A stretch of DNA of 10,675 nt from an uncultured Eubacteriales bacterium. GTDB lineage: Bacteria > Bacillota > Clostridia > Oscillospirales > Oscillospiraceae. The translations under genes were made by a program, and so were the position numbers. The notes under the pieces were generated by a model. The model worked only from the letters and a program-made list of their open reading frames with translations, was not told the DNA's origin and searched no databases. Position 1 is the stretch's first letter, and each line of letters opens with the position of its first letter. Shown here one piece after another: positions 1-5,679 of the stretch. The stretch lies in the NCBI GenBank assembly GCA_958427375.1, contig CAUABY010000055.1, positions 1 through 10,675 on the forward strand. Direction: 5' to 3'.

Positions 1-1
1 G

Positions 2-544
2 CAGATGGTTGAAAAATATGACGCGCTCGGCGGCATAAACGCGGGCGGCTTCAATGATGAGGGCGGCACCGGTTCCGGCGGCCTGCCTGAGGGCCTGACC
101 ATACTCAACGGTGAGGTTGTATCAAGATCCAACGAAATCAGCATGTTTGTCGGTTTTAACGCTGACGGCCTTATGTACGTTGGCTATTACGACGACTGGT
201 CGGCCAGCAACAATGGCATTCTAAACGGCGCATCCTTCGGCCCCATACTCATCATGAACGGCGAGCCGCTGAGCATCATTGACAGCGGCGTCAACCCGCG
301 CACATGTATCGGTCAGCGCGCTGACGGCGCGGTGCTCATGCTCGTCATCGACGGCCGTCAGGTTCACTCCATGGGCGCGCCCTATTCTGACCTTCAGCGC
401 ATCATGCTTGAGCACGGTGCGGTCAATGCAATCAACCTCGACGGCGGCTCCTCCACCTGCATGTACTTTGACGGCCAGTATGTCAACAAGTGCTCCGGCA
501 GTTCAGGCCCCCGCACCCTCTCCACAGCTTTCCTTTTTAAATGA
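2..544 (+). CDS. Phosphodiester glycosidase (NAGPA-domain) family protein, 5' end outside window
   Basis: This is the C-terminal part of a secreted or surface-type phosphodiester glycosidase domain protein, the bacterial relatives of the enzyme that uncovers GlcNAc-1-phosphodiesters. Visible family hallmarks, counted from the Met at position 5, are GGINAGGF (residues 9-16, the usual 'INGGFF' region), NPRTCIGQRADG (97-108) followed by VIDGR (114-118), and NLDGGSSTCMYFDG (144-157). The frame stays open to the left edge, so the Met at position 5 is probably internal and the N-terminus, including any signal peptide or membrane anchor, is not seen. The protein ends normally, shortly after the last family motif. 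The next gene starts 17 bases downstream on the same strand, suggesting one transcript. In bacteria these domains are associated with surface glycan or exopolysaccharide metabolism; the actual substrate cannot be read from sequence. Family assignment is firm, function is inferred. Confidence 0.87.
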   Translation, partial: QMVEKYDALGGINAGGFNDEGGTGSGGLPEGLTILNGEVVSRSNEISMFVGFNADGLMYVGYYDDWSASNNGILNGASFGPILIMNGEPLSIIDSGVNPRTCIGQRADGAVLMLVIDGRQVHSMGAPYSDLQRIMLEHGAVNAINLDGGSSTCMYFDGQYVNKCSGSSGPRTLSTAFLFK

Positions 545-561
545 TTGTGAGGTAGATTCAT

Positions 562-1704
562 ATGTCAAGATCAAGAAAACGCGACAGAACCGGTCAGATT
601 ACCTACTGGCTGTGCCTGTTGCTGTACGTTATTGCTCTGTCAGCCTTCGCAATATTCGCTTTGAAAGCGGTATGGGACTTCGCTGAGCGGTATGAGGAGT
701 CCATGCCTGAGCCTGTTGTGGAAAAATATGTCGCCGAGCTGAATGAAAATCTCTTTGACACCGGAGTTGCGGACACTATCGCCGCAATGCCGCACCCTGT
801 GCAGACGGACGACGAGTGCAAGGCCGCCCTACTTGAGGTTTTGAACGGCGAAGTCACATATTCCCAGATTACTTCTGACGACAACAACGCAAACTGCTAC
901 GCGCTACTCTGCAACGGCAGCACTTTCGGCAAGGTGTACCTTGTCCGTGACGAGAGCAAAAACGCCAAGTTTGAGGTTTACGGCAAGGAATTGAATCTGC
1001 CCTTTGACCTGCGTCCCTGGCTTGTAAGCCGCGAGGAGTTTGACTTCACCGGGCTTTACACCTCGGTTGAAGTCACCATTCCTGAGAGCTACAGTGTGCA
1101 GCTCAACGGTCACACGCTGGGTGACGAGTACATAGTCGAGAGCGGCATTGAATTTGACTGCCTCGCAAACTACTACCGTCTCAGTTCCAGTCTGCCCACC
1201 AAGGTCACCTACCGTTTTGATGAGATAATAGGCCAGCTCACACCGGTCATTTTCGACGAGGACGGCAACGAGTACACCATTGACACCGAGCAGGACGACT
1301 CGCAGTACATCAAGCCCGTCGAGGGCGCGCAGGTTGAGCGCCTCGACAGCTTCTGCGAAGAATTTATCTATCCCTACAGCAGATATATTTCCGGTATAAT
1401 GGGCAAGGGCTACGTTAATGGCTACTATAACCTGCAGCAGAATTACGTTCTTGCCGGAAGTGACCTTGATTCCCGTCTCCACCAGATGTTCGACGGTCTC
1501 GAATGGGCGCACACTAACAGCTTCTCCCTCGACTCTTACACCTTTAACAAGGCAATCAACATTGGCGAGGGTTACTATGTCTGCTCCATAACCACCGAGA
1601 CTACCTCGGTTACCGGCGGTTCCGGCGAGTCGCACGATACTAACAATCTCGATATCCTTGTGCTTGACAGCGGCAGTGAGATTCGCGCCGTGTCCCTGGT
1701 ATAA
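562..1704 (+). CDS. Single-pass membrane protein of unknown function with a large outer region
   Basis: I do not recognise a named family for this 380-residue protein. A basic N-terminus (SRSRKRDR) precedes one hydrophobic segment at about residues 14-37, so it is probably an N-in anchor with some 340 residues outside the cell. The outer part looks built from small alpha/beta units: about 50-145, then a beta-rich stretch at 165-245 beginning VEVTIPESYSVQLNG, then 255-380. This order of anchor, a unit that could be NTF2-like, an Ig-like 'VxIPxxxxVxLNG' unit and a second such unit recalls the layout of TcaA-type cell-envelope proteins, but that is an inference from pattern only. GAGG at 549-552 precedes the ATG at a suitable distance. 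It sits 17 bases after a glycosidase gene and 85 bases before a glycosyltransferase gene on the same strand, consistent with a role in envelope glycan assembly. Confidence 0.75.
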   Translation: MSRSRKRDRTGQITYWLCLLLYVIALSAFAIFALKAVWDFAERYEESMPEPVVEKYVAELNENLFDTGVADTIAAMPHPVQTDDECKAALLEVLNGEVTYSQITSDDNNANCYALLCNGSTFGKVYLVRDESKNAKFEVYGKELNLPFDLRPWLVSREEFDFTGLYTSVEVTIPESYSVQLNGHTLGDEYIVESGIEFDCLANYYRLSSSLPTKVTYRFDEIIGQLTPVIFDEDGNEYTIDTEQDDSQYIKPVEGAQVERLDSFCEEFIYPYSRYISGIMGKGYVNGYYNLQQNYVLAGSDLDSRLHQMFDGLEWAHTNSFSLDSYTFNKAINIGEGYYVCSITTETTSVTGGSGESHDTNNLDILVLDSGSEIRAVSLV

Positions 1705-1789
1705 CGCGCATAAGGCAAGCCGAGATTTAAGCGCCAATTGGCAAATACGCAGACAGGAACGTAGAGAAGTATAGAGAGAAGTATATTAT

Positions 1790-2884
1790 ATGGAAGAAAA
1801 AGAAGCATGTCTCAAATCATTAGCGGTTATTCTCCCCTCTCTTGACCCGGACAAGAAGTTTTTGTCCGTGGTAGACGGGCTGTGCGAGGCCGGATTTGAA
1901 CACATTATAGTTGTAGACGACGGCAGCGATGAAGAGCACCAGAAGTTCTTCACCGAGGCCAGGGAAAAGCACAGCATCATAAACCTGCTGCACCACAGCG
2001 TAAATCGCGGCAAGGGCCGCGCGCTCAAGACAGCGTTTGAGTTTGTTCTGGCTGAGCTTCCCGATGTGCAGGGCGTTATCACTATAGACGGCGATGGGCA
2101 GCACTTGACGCGCGACATTATAGCCTGCGGTGAAAAGATGCTTGAAGATGGCGATAAGGTCATCCTCGGCAGCCGTGATTTCAACTCCTCCGGTGTGCCA
2201 GCGCGCAGTGTGGCCGGGAACAAAACGACCTCGCGGCTTTTCAGAATTTGCTACGGCATAAAGCTAAACGACACGCAGACCGGTCTGCGCGCCATACCGA
2301 GAAAATATCTTGAGGCTTTCTGCGGCATAAGCGGCGAGCGCTTCGAGTATGAGACCAACATGCTTTTGAACATGAAGCGCATGGGCATCGGCTTTTATGA
2401 GCTGCCCATCACCACCGTGTACGACCCGGACGACTACAGCTCGCACTATAACGCCGTGAAGGACTCGTGGCGCATATTCAAGGTGATGTTCAAGTTTATG
2501 ATGAGCTCGCTCGGCTCAACACTTGTTGACCTTGGCCTGTTCTATCTGATAATGCGCATTTTTGGCGCTGCCGCCGGGAAATACGCAGAGCTTTTAGCCA
2601 CAGTCGTGGCGCGCATTGTTTCGTCGTTTGTGAACTTCAACGCGAATAACTCCGTCGTTTTCCAAAACCACATTAATTATAAGCGCGCAATGCTGCGCTA
2701 CTACTGCCTATGCATCCCACAGATGCTTGTCTCCGCCGGTCTTGTGACCTTCTTCAACCACCTGCTTGCAAACTCCGTGCCCATCATCGCAACAATCATT
2801 AAGTTCTGCGTCGATGTGTGCCTGTTCTTCATCAGCTATCACATCCAGCGCGAGTGGGTCTTCTCGCAGAAGAGAGATAAGTAA
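1790..2884 (+). CDS. Family 2 glycosyltransferase fused to a GtrA-like membrane domain
   Basis: The 364-residue protein has two parts. Residues about 10-230 are a GT-A fold family 2 glycosyltransferase of the polyprenyl-phosphate sugar synthase type: LAVILPSL at the first strand, VVDDGS (41-46) for nucleotide binding, NRGKGRALK (72-80), the metal-binding TIDGDGQH (98-105), LGSRD (126-130), and DTQTGLRA (161-168). Residues about 236-358 are a GtrA-like domain with four predicted membrane helices (near 240-257, 265-285, 303-323, 332-350) and the signatures RIVSSFVNFNANNSVVF (275-291) and REWVF (354-358). The fusion fits an enzyme that makes an undecaprenyl-phosphate-linked sugar and helps move it across the membrane for surface glycan decoration. 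Donor sugar and acceptor are not predictable. The ribosome site is weak (AGAGAG near 1773-1778). It is the last gene of the apparent three-gene unit and is followed by a hairpin terminator. Confidence 0.92.
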   Translation: MEEKEACLKSLAVILPSLDPDKKFLSVVDGLCEAGFEHIIVVDDGSDEEHQKFFTEAREKHSIINLLHHSVNRGKGRALKTAFEFVLAELPDVQGVITIDGDGQHLTRDIIACGEKMLEDGDKVILGSRDFNSSGVPARSVAGNKTTSRLFRICYGIKLNDTQTGLRAIPRKYLEAFCGISGERFEYETNMLLNMKRMGIGFYELPITTVYDPDDYSSHYNAVKDSWRIFKVMFKFMMSSLGSTLVDLGLFYLIMRIFGAAAGKYAELLATVVARIVSSFVNFNANNSVVFQNHINYKRAMLRYYCLCIPQMLVSAGLVTFFNHLLANSVPIIATIIKFCVDVCLFFISYHIQREWVFSQKRDK

Positions 2885-2892
2885 CAAGACAG

Positions 2893-2922
2893 GGCCACCG
2901 GTATAACCGGTGGCCTCCTTTT
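2893..2922 (+). terminator. Intrinsic terminator of the glycan operon
   Basis: A perfect 10-bp stem, GGCCACCGGT at 2893-2902 and ACCGGTGGCC at 2906-2915, closes on a three-base loop and is followed by TCCTTTT. It begins 8 bases after the stop codon of the glycosyltransferase gene and so should end the rightward transcript. Confidence 0.85.
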
Positions 2923-2928
2923 ATAAGC

Positions 2929-2966
2929 AAAAATCGACAAGTTCCAAATAGAACTTGTCGATTTTT
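2929..2966 (-). terminator. Terminator of tRNA-Ser, possibly bidirectional
   Basis: A perfect 16-bp stem, AAAAATCGACAAGTTC (2929-2944) with GAACTTGTCGATTTTT (2951-2966), has a six-base loop. Read leftward it lies directly after the CCA end of tRNA-Ser and ends in a run of five T. The A/T-flanked stem is symmetric, so it could also back up the rightward terminator just before it. Confidence 0.85.
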
Positions 2967-3057
2967 GGCGCAGAAGGAGGGATTTGAACCCTCGCGTGCT
3001 TTTTAGACACCTACTCCCTTAGCAGGGGAGCCCCTTCGGCCTCTTGGGTACTTCTGC
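2966..3057 (-). tRNA. tRNA-Ser (anticodon GCU)
   Basis: On the minus strand the gene folds as a class II tRNA with a long variable arm, as expected for serine. The acceptor strands GCAGAAG and CTTCTGC pair fully, with G as discriminator base and an encoded CCA. The anticodon stem is CTCCC/GGGAG around the loop CTGCTAA, giving anticodon GCT (plus-strand AGC at 3021-3023), which reads AGC and AGU codons. The T arm is GAGGG-TTCAAAT-CCCTC. It has its own promoter upstream and its own terminator, so it is probably a single-gene unit lying after mnmE. Confidence 0.96.
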
Positions 3058-3070
3058 ATTAAGCCTTGAT

Positions 3071-3099
3071 ATATTACCATATACCATGCATATTGTCAA
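3071..3099 (-). promoter_or_regulatory. Promoter of tRNA-Ser
   Basis: Read on the minus strand, a consensus -35 box TTGACA (3094-3099) and a -10 box TAATAT (3071-3076) are separated by exactly 17 bases. The predicted start lies near 3064, about 7 bases before the mature tRNA 5' end at 3057. The promoter lies inside an inverted repeat (3061-3069 with 3096-3104). Confidence 0.87.
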
Positions 3100-3135
3100 G
3101 GCTTTTTTGCTATCATTTTTTGCTGCCGCTCCTGT

Positions 3136-4494
3136 TCACTTGCCGACGCAGAAGCGCTGGAAAATGCGGTTGGTCACATCCTCTCGGATACTGCGGCCGG
3201 TGAGCTCGCCGAGCGCCTGCATCGCGCCCTCGGCCTCCGTGAGCACGATGTCCGGCGTTATCCCCTGCTCCATCGCCTCCAGAGCCGCCGCCACATACTC
3301 CGCCGCGCGCGCCACCGCATCCGCCTGCCGCGCGTTCGTCAAAATCTCGCCCGCGGGCACATCGGGCAGCGGGAACATGGCCGCGATTGTCTTTTCCAGC
3401 TCATCCAGACCCGCGCCGGTAACGGCGCTTATTGACACCTGCGGCAAGGCCGTGCCAATATGTACATCCGCCGCCTCAAGGTCGTTTTTGGACACGACGA
3501 CAAGCGCGTGCGGCGCTTTCTCCGCCGCGCGGACTATCTCCATATCCTCCGCGTCAAGCGCCTGACTGCCGTCTATCACCGCAATCACAAGCTCCGCCGC
3601 CTCAAGCGCGCGGCGGCTGCGCTCAACACCGAGGCGCTCGACCTCATCATCAGTATCGCGTATGCCGGCGGTATCCGCAAGGCGCAGAGTAAGCCCGCCA
3701 AGGCGGAGCTTCTCCTCAATGGTGTCGCGCGTCGTGCCGGGTATCTTGGTGACTATAGCACGCTCAAAGCCCAGCAGAGCGTTCAAAAGCGAGCTTTTGC
3801 CCGCGTTGGGGCGCCCGACAATGGCGGCGGGGATGCCGCCGGAGATGAGCTTGCCGCGCTCGAAGCTTGCGCGCAGAGAGCGCAGATTATCCAGCGCCCC
3901 GGCAAGCTCCGACTTATACGAGGCAAGGCGGAAATCCTCAATATCCTCATCCGGATAGTCGAGCACGGCATGGTAGTGCGCGCTTATGTCCATGAGCAGA
4001 TTATAAACGCCCTCAACTCGGCGGCTGACCGCGCCAGAGAGCTGCCCGGCGGCGTTCTTTGCCGCCTCGATGCTCTCCGCGTCTATAACATCCGCCACTG
4101 CCTCAGCGGAGGACAGCTCCATACGCCCGTTGAGAAAGGCGCGCTTGGTAAACTCGCCCGGCCCCGCCTGCCGCGCGCCGAGGGCAAAAATTTCCTCCAG
4201 GGCCGCGCGCAGGACAACCGGCGAGCCGTGGCACTGCAGCTCCGCCGTATCCTCGCCGGTATAGCTGTTTGGTGCGCGGCTGATAGTGCAAAGGCACAAA
4301 TCAAGAAGCTCTCCCTGCGCATTGCACATCCGACCGTAAATCAGCTTGCGGCTTTCACATTCTGACATTCTCTTACCGTTTGATGGGGTGAAGAGCCTGT
4401 CGACTATCTCTATACTGCGCTCCCCCGAAATGCGGACAATGCCTATCGCCGAAATCTGCGCGCCGGTCGCAATGGCTGCTATTGTATCACTCAT
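3136..4494 (-). CDS. mnmE: tRNA uridine-5-carboxymethylaminomethyl(34) synthesis GTPase MnmE
   Basis: MnmE works with MnmG to modify wobble uridine 34 in tRNAs, using 5,10-methylene-THF, GTP and FAD, in the cytoplasm. The 452-residue product has the usual family length. Residues 1-120 form the folate-binding domain (DTIAAIATG near the start, GEFTKRAFLNGRMELSSAEAV at 113-133). A helical domain encloses a Ras-like G domain with G1 GRPNAGKS (227-234), G2/K-loop GTTRDT (253-258), G3 DTAG (274-277) and G4 SKND (335-338). The C-terminus is the catalytic CxGK motif, here CVGK with Cys449. The G4 motif has Ser where Asn is usual, a mild variation. The ATG at 4494 is chosen because GGAGG sits 9 bases upstream and the protein starts as family members do; the open frame continues 67 codons further but has no family similarity. 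It does not sit beside mnmG here. Confidence 0.96.
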   Translation of the reverse strand: MSDTIAAIATGAQISAIGIVRISGERSIEIVDRLFTPSNGKRMSECESRKLIYGRMCNAQGELLDLCLCTISRAPNSYTGEDTAELQCHGSPVVLRAALEEIFALGARQAGPGEFTKRAFLNGRMELSSAEAVADVIDAESIEAAKNAAGQLSGAVSRRVEGVYNLLMDISAHYHAVLDYPDEDIEDFRLASYKSELAGALDNLRSLRASFERGKLISGGIPAAIVGRPNAGKSSLLNALLGFERAIVTKIPGTTRDTIEEKLRLGGLTLRLADTAGIRDTDDEVERLGVERSRRALEAAELVIAVIDGSQALDAEDMEIVRAAEKAPHALVVVSKNDLEAADVHIGTALPQVSISAVTGAGLDELEKTIAAMFPLPDVPAGEILTNARQADAVARAAEYVAAALEAMEQGITPDIVLTEAEGAMQALGELTGRSIREDVTNRIFQRFCVGK

Positions 4495-4759
4495 AAGTTT
4501 TCCTCCACTGTGATAATTAAAATCACAAGTAATGAAAAAAATTTTCAAGGAAAGCCTTTTCATCCTGCAAGCAAAGCCTCGCAGAGTTTTTTCGCCGCAG
4601 CGAAAAAAAATCACATCGTTTTCTGCGGCGGCATGTACGACGCAGAAAGCTCTTCTCACGTAATGAGTGTCGAAATGTACGCCGTAGGCACACATTGAGG
4701 CGACGAATGAAGTGCAATCCTTCTCGGCGGCAAAGTCAGAATGACTTTGTCGACGACTA
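4495..4759. other. Structured intergenic region between rex and mnmE, no credible gene
   Basis: About 265 bases separate the mnmE start from the rex terminator. Short open frames cross it on both strands but none has a family resemblance or a clear ribosome site of its own. It holds several inverted repeats: TTTTTTCGC/GCGAAAAAA (4587-4595 with 4600-4608), TTTCTGCG/CGCAGAAA (4620-4627 with 4641-4648) and CAAAGTCA/TGACTTTG (4731-4738 with 4742-4749), plus a GTGAT/ATCAC dyad (4510-4526) just ahead of the mnmE ribosome site. I found no convincing promoter for mnmE, though one is expected here because rex is terminated upstream. Confidence 0.6.
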
Positions 4760-4787
4760 AAAAAAGCTTCCTTGCGGAAGCTTTTTT
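4759..4787 (-). terminator. Intrinsic terminator of rex
   Basis: A 12-bp stem, AAAAAAGCTTCC (4760-4771) with GGAAGCTTTTTT (4776-4787), closes on a four-base loop. Read leftward it ends in seven T (plus-strand A 4759-4765) about 30 bases after the rex stop codon. The symmetric flanks also allow function in the other direction. Confidence 0.88.
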
Positions 4788-4818
4788 GAATATACGCCTG
4801 ATTATAAAGCTGTTTCTG

Positions 4819-5499
4819 TCAGGCTCTCTCAACCTTTTCAGCGCGGGCTGCACGGGCCGCTTTCTCATCCTGACGCTCGGAAATATAGTAGCTGAGCGAA
4901 AGAAGGCTGTCAGAGAAGTGGACGTTCTCGACTATAGTGCTGCTGCTGGGCGCGGTGATGTCAACATTGGTGAAGTTCCAAATTGCATCCACGCCGTTTT
5001 CAATGAGCATATCGGTAACAGGGATTGCAACTTCTTTCGGCACGGTCAGCACAACAACATCGACCCGGTTATTTTTGAGATAGTCAGCAATGCTGTCATT
5101 ATGATAAATAGGCACACCATTAAAAGTAGTGCCGACAAGCTTAGGATTGACATCAAAGGCAGCCTTGAGGTCAAAGCCCCAAGCGCTGAAGCAGAAGTTA
5201 TCCATCAATGCGCGGCCTATATTGCCTGCGCCGACAAGTATGGCGGTATAGCCCCTATCAGTGCCGAGGATACTTGAAATCTGGTCGTGCAGTGCGGAAA
5301 CATTATATCCGTAACCCTGCTGGCCAAACTCGCCGAAGCAACTGAAATCCTGACGGATCTGAGACGGTGTAAGCCCAAGCTGCTGGCTAAGCTCAAAGGA
5401 AGATATCCTGTTTATGCCGCTCTCCATCAGCTCATCCAGCTTGCGCAGATATCTGGGCAGACGCCGAATAACATTGTTGGAAACTTTAATATTTTTCAA
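4819..5499 (-). CDS. rex: Redox-sensing transcriptional repressor Rex
   Basis: Rex senses the NADH/NAD+ ratio and represses fermentation and respiration genes when NADH is low. The 226-residue product has the family layout: an N-terminal winged helix (about 10-66, including RISSFELSQQLGLTPSQIRQ and ending GQQGYGYNV), then a Rossmann NAD(H) domain with GAGNIG (90-95) and AFDVNP (114-119), WNFTNVDI near 174-181, and a C-terminal helix. The tail after about residue 210 is a short Ala/Arg/Glu-rich extension. I chose the TTG codon at 5499-5497 because AGGAGAGG (plus 5505-5512) lies at an ideal distance and the product then starts as MKNIKVSNNVIRRLPRYL. An ATG 13 codons upstream lies before that ribosome site and is unlikely. 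The gene appears to be transcribed alone from its own promoter and ends at a strong terminator. Confidence 0.95.
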   Translation of the reverse strand: MKNIKVSNNVIRRLPRYLRKLDELMESGINRISSFELSQQLGLTPSQIRQDFSCFGEFGQQGYGYNVSALHDQISSILGTDRGYTAILVGAGNIGRALMDNFCFSAWGFDLKAAFDVNPKLVGTTFNGVPIYHNDSIADYLKNNRVDVVVLTVPKEVAIPVTDMLIENGVDAIWNFTNVDITAPSSSTIVENVHFSDSLLSLSYYISERQDEKAARAARAEKVERA

Positions 5500-5547
5500 G
5501 AAAACCTCTCCTCGCGTGAAAATTACATATAACAACAATGTATAAAA

Positions 5548-5572
5548 TAAACATTATTATGTTAATTATAAC
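5548..5572. promoter_or_regulatory. AT-rich dyads over the rex -10 box, candidate operator
   Basis: Two overlapping palindromes cover the -10 box and start site: AACAT-TATT-ATGTT (5550-5563) and GTTA-ATTA-TAAC (5561-5572). Rex genes are often self-controlled, so these could be operator sites. However, neither matches the Rex consensus half-sites (TTGTGA or TTGTTAA) in the right order and spacing, and AT-rich promoter DNA makes palindromes by chance. Confidence 0.3.
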
Positions 5573-5593
5573 ACACGTGAGAAGAGGTTTCAA
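5565..5593 (-). promoter_or_regulatory. Promoter of rex
   Basis: On the minus strand TTGAAA (5588-5593) and a perfect TATAAT (5565-5570) are separated by 17 bases. The predicted start near 5558 leaves a leader of about 60 bases before the TTG start. Confidence 0.8.
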
Positions 5594-5679
5594 GGCTTAA
5601 TATGCTAAATAATTATATATTTATCGGAAAATATTTATCGAAATTTCTTATACATTTATAAGCGTCTCCGGAGATAACT

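Noticed and set aside
904..1737. Minus-strand 277-codon open frame opposite the membrane protein gene
   Set aside because: No recognisable domain; the plus-strand frame has a ribosome site, a membrane segment and co-directional neighbours.
1733..1742. Palindrome GCCAATTGGC before the glycosyltransferase gene
   Set aside because: Too short to separate from chance and not linked to a clear promoter.
3460..4365. Plus-strand 301-codon open frame opposite mnmE
   Set aside because: It is antisense to a well-conserved mnmE gene, has no recognisable domain and is explained by high GC in that region.
4495..4695. N-terminal extension of mnmE by 67 codons
   Set aside because: The extension has no MnmE similarity, whereas GGAGG sits properly before the ATG at 4494 and the product then has the normal family length.
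5500..5538. ATG start for rex at 5538
   Set aside because: It lies upstream of the best ribosome site; the TTG at 5499 is correctly spaced and gives a family-like N-terminus.
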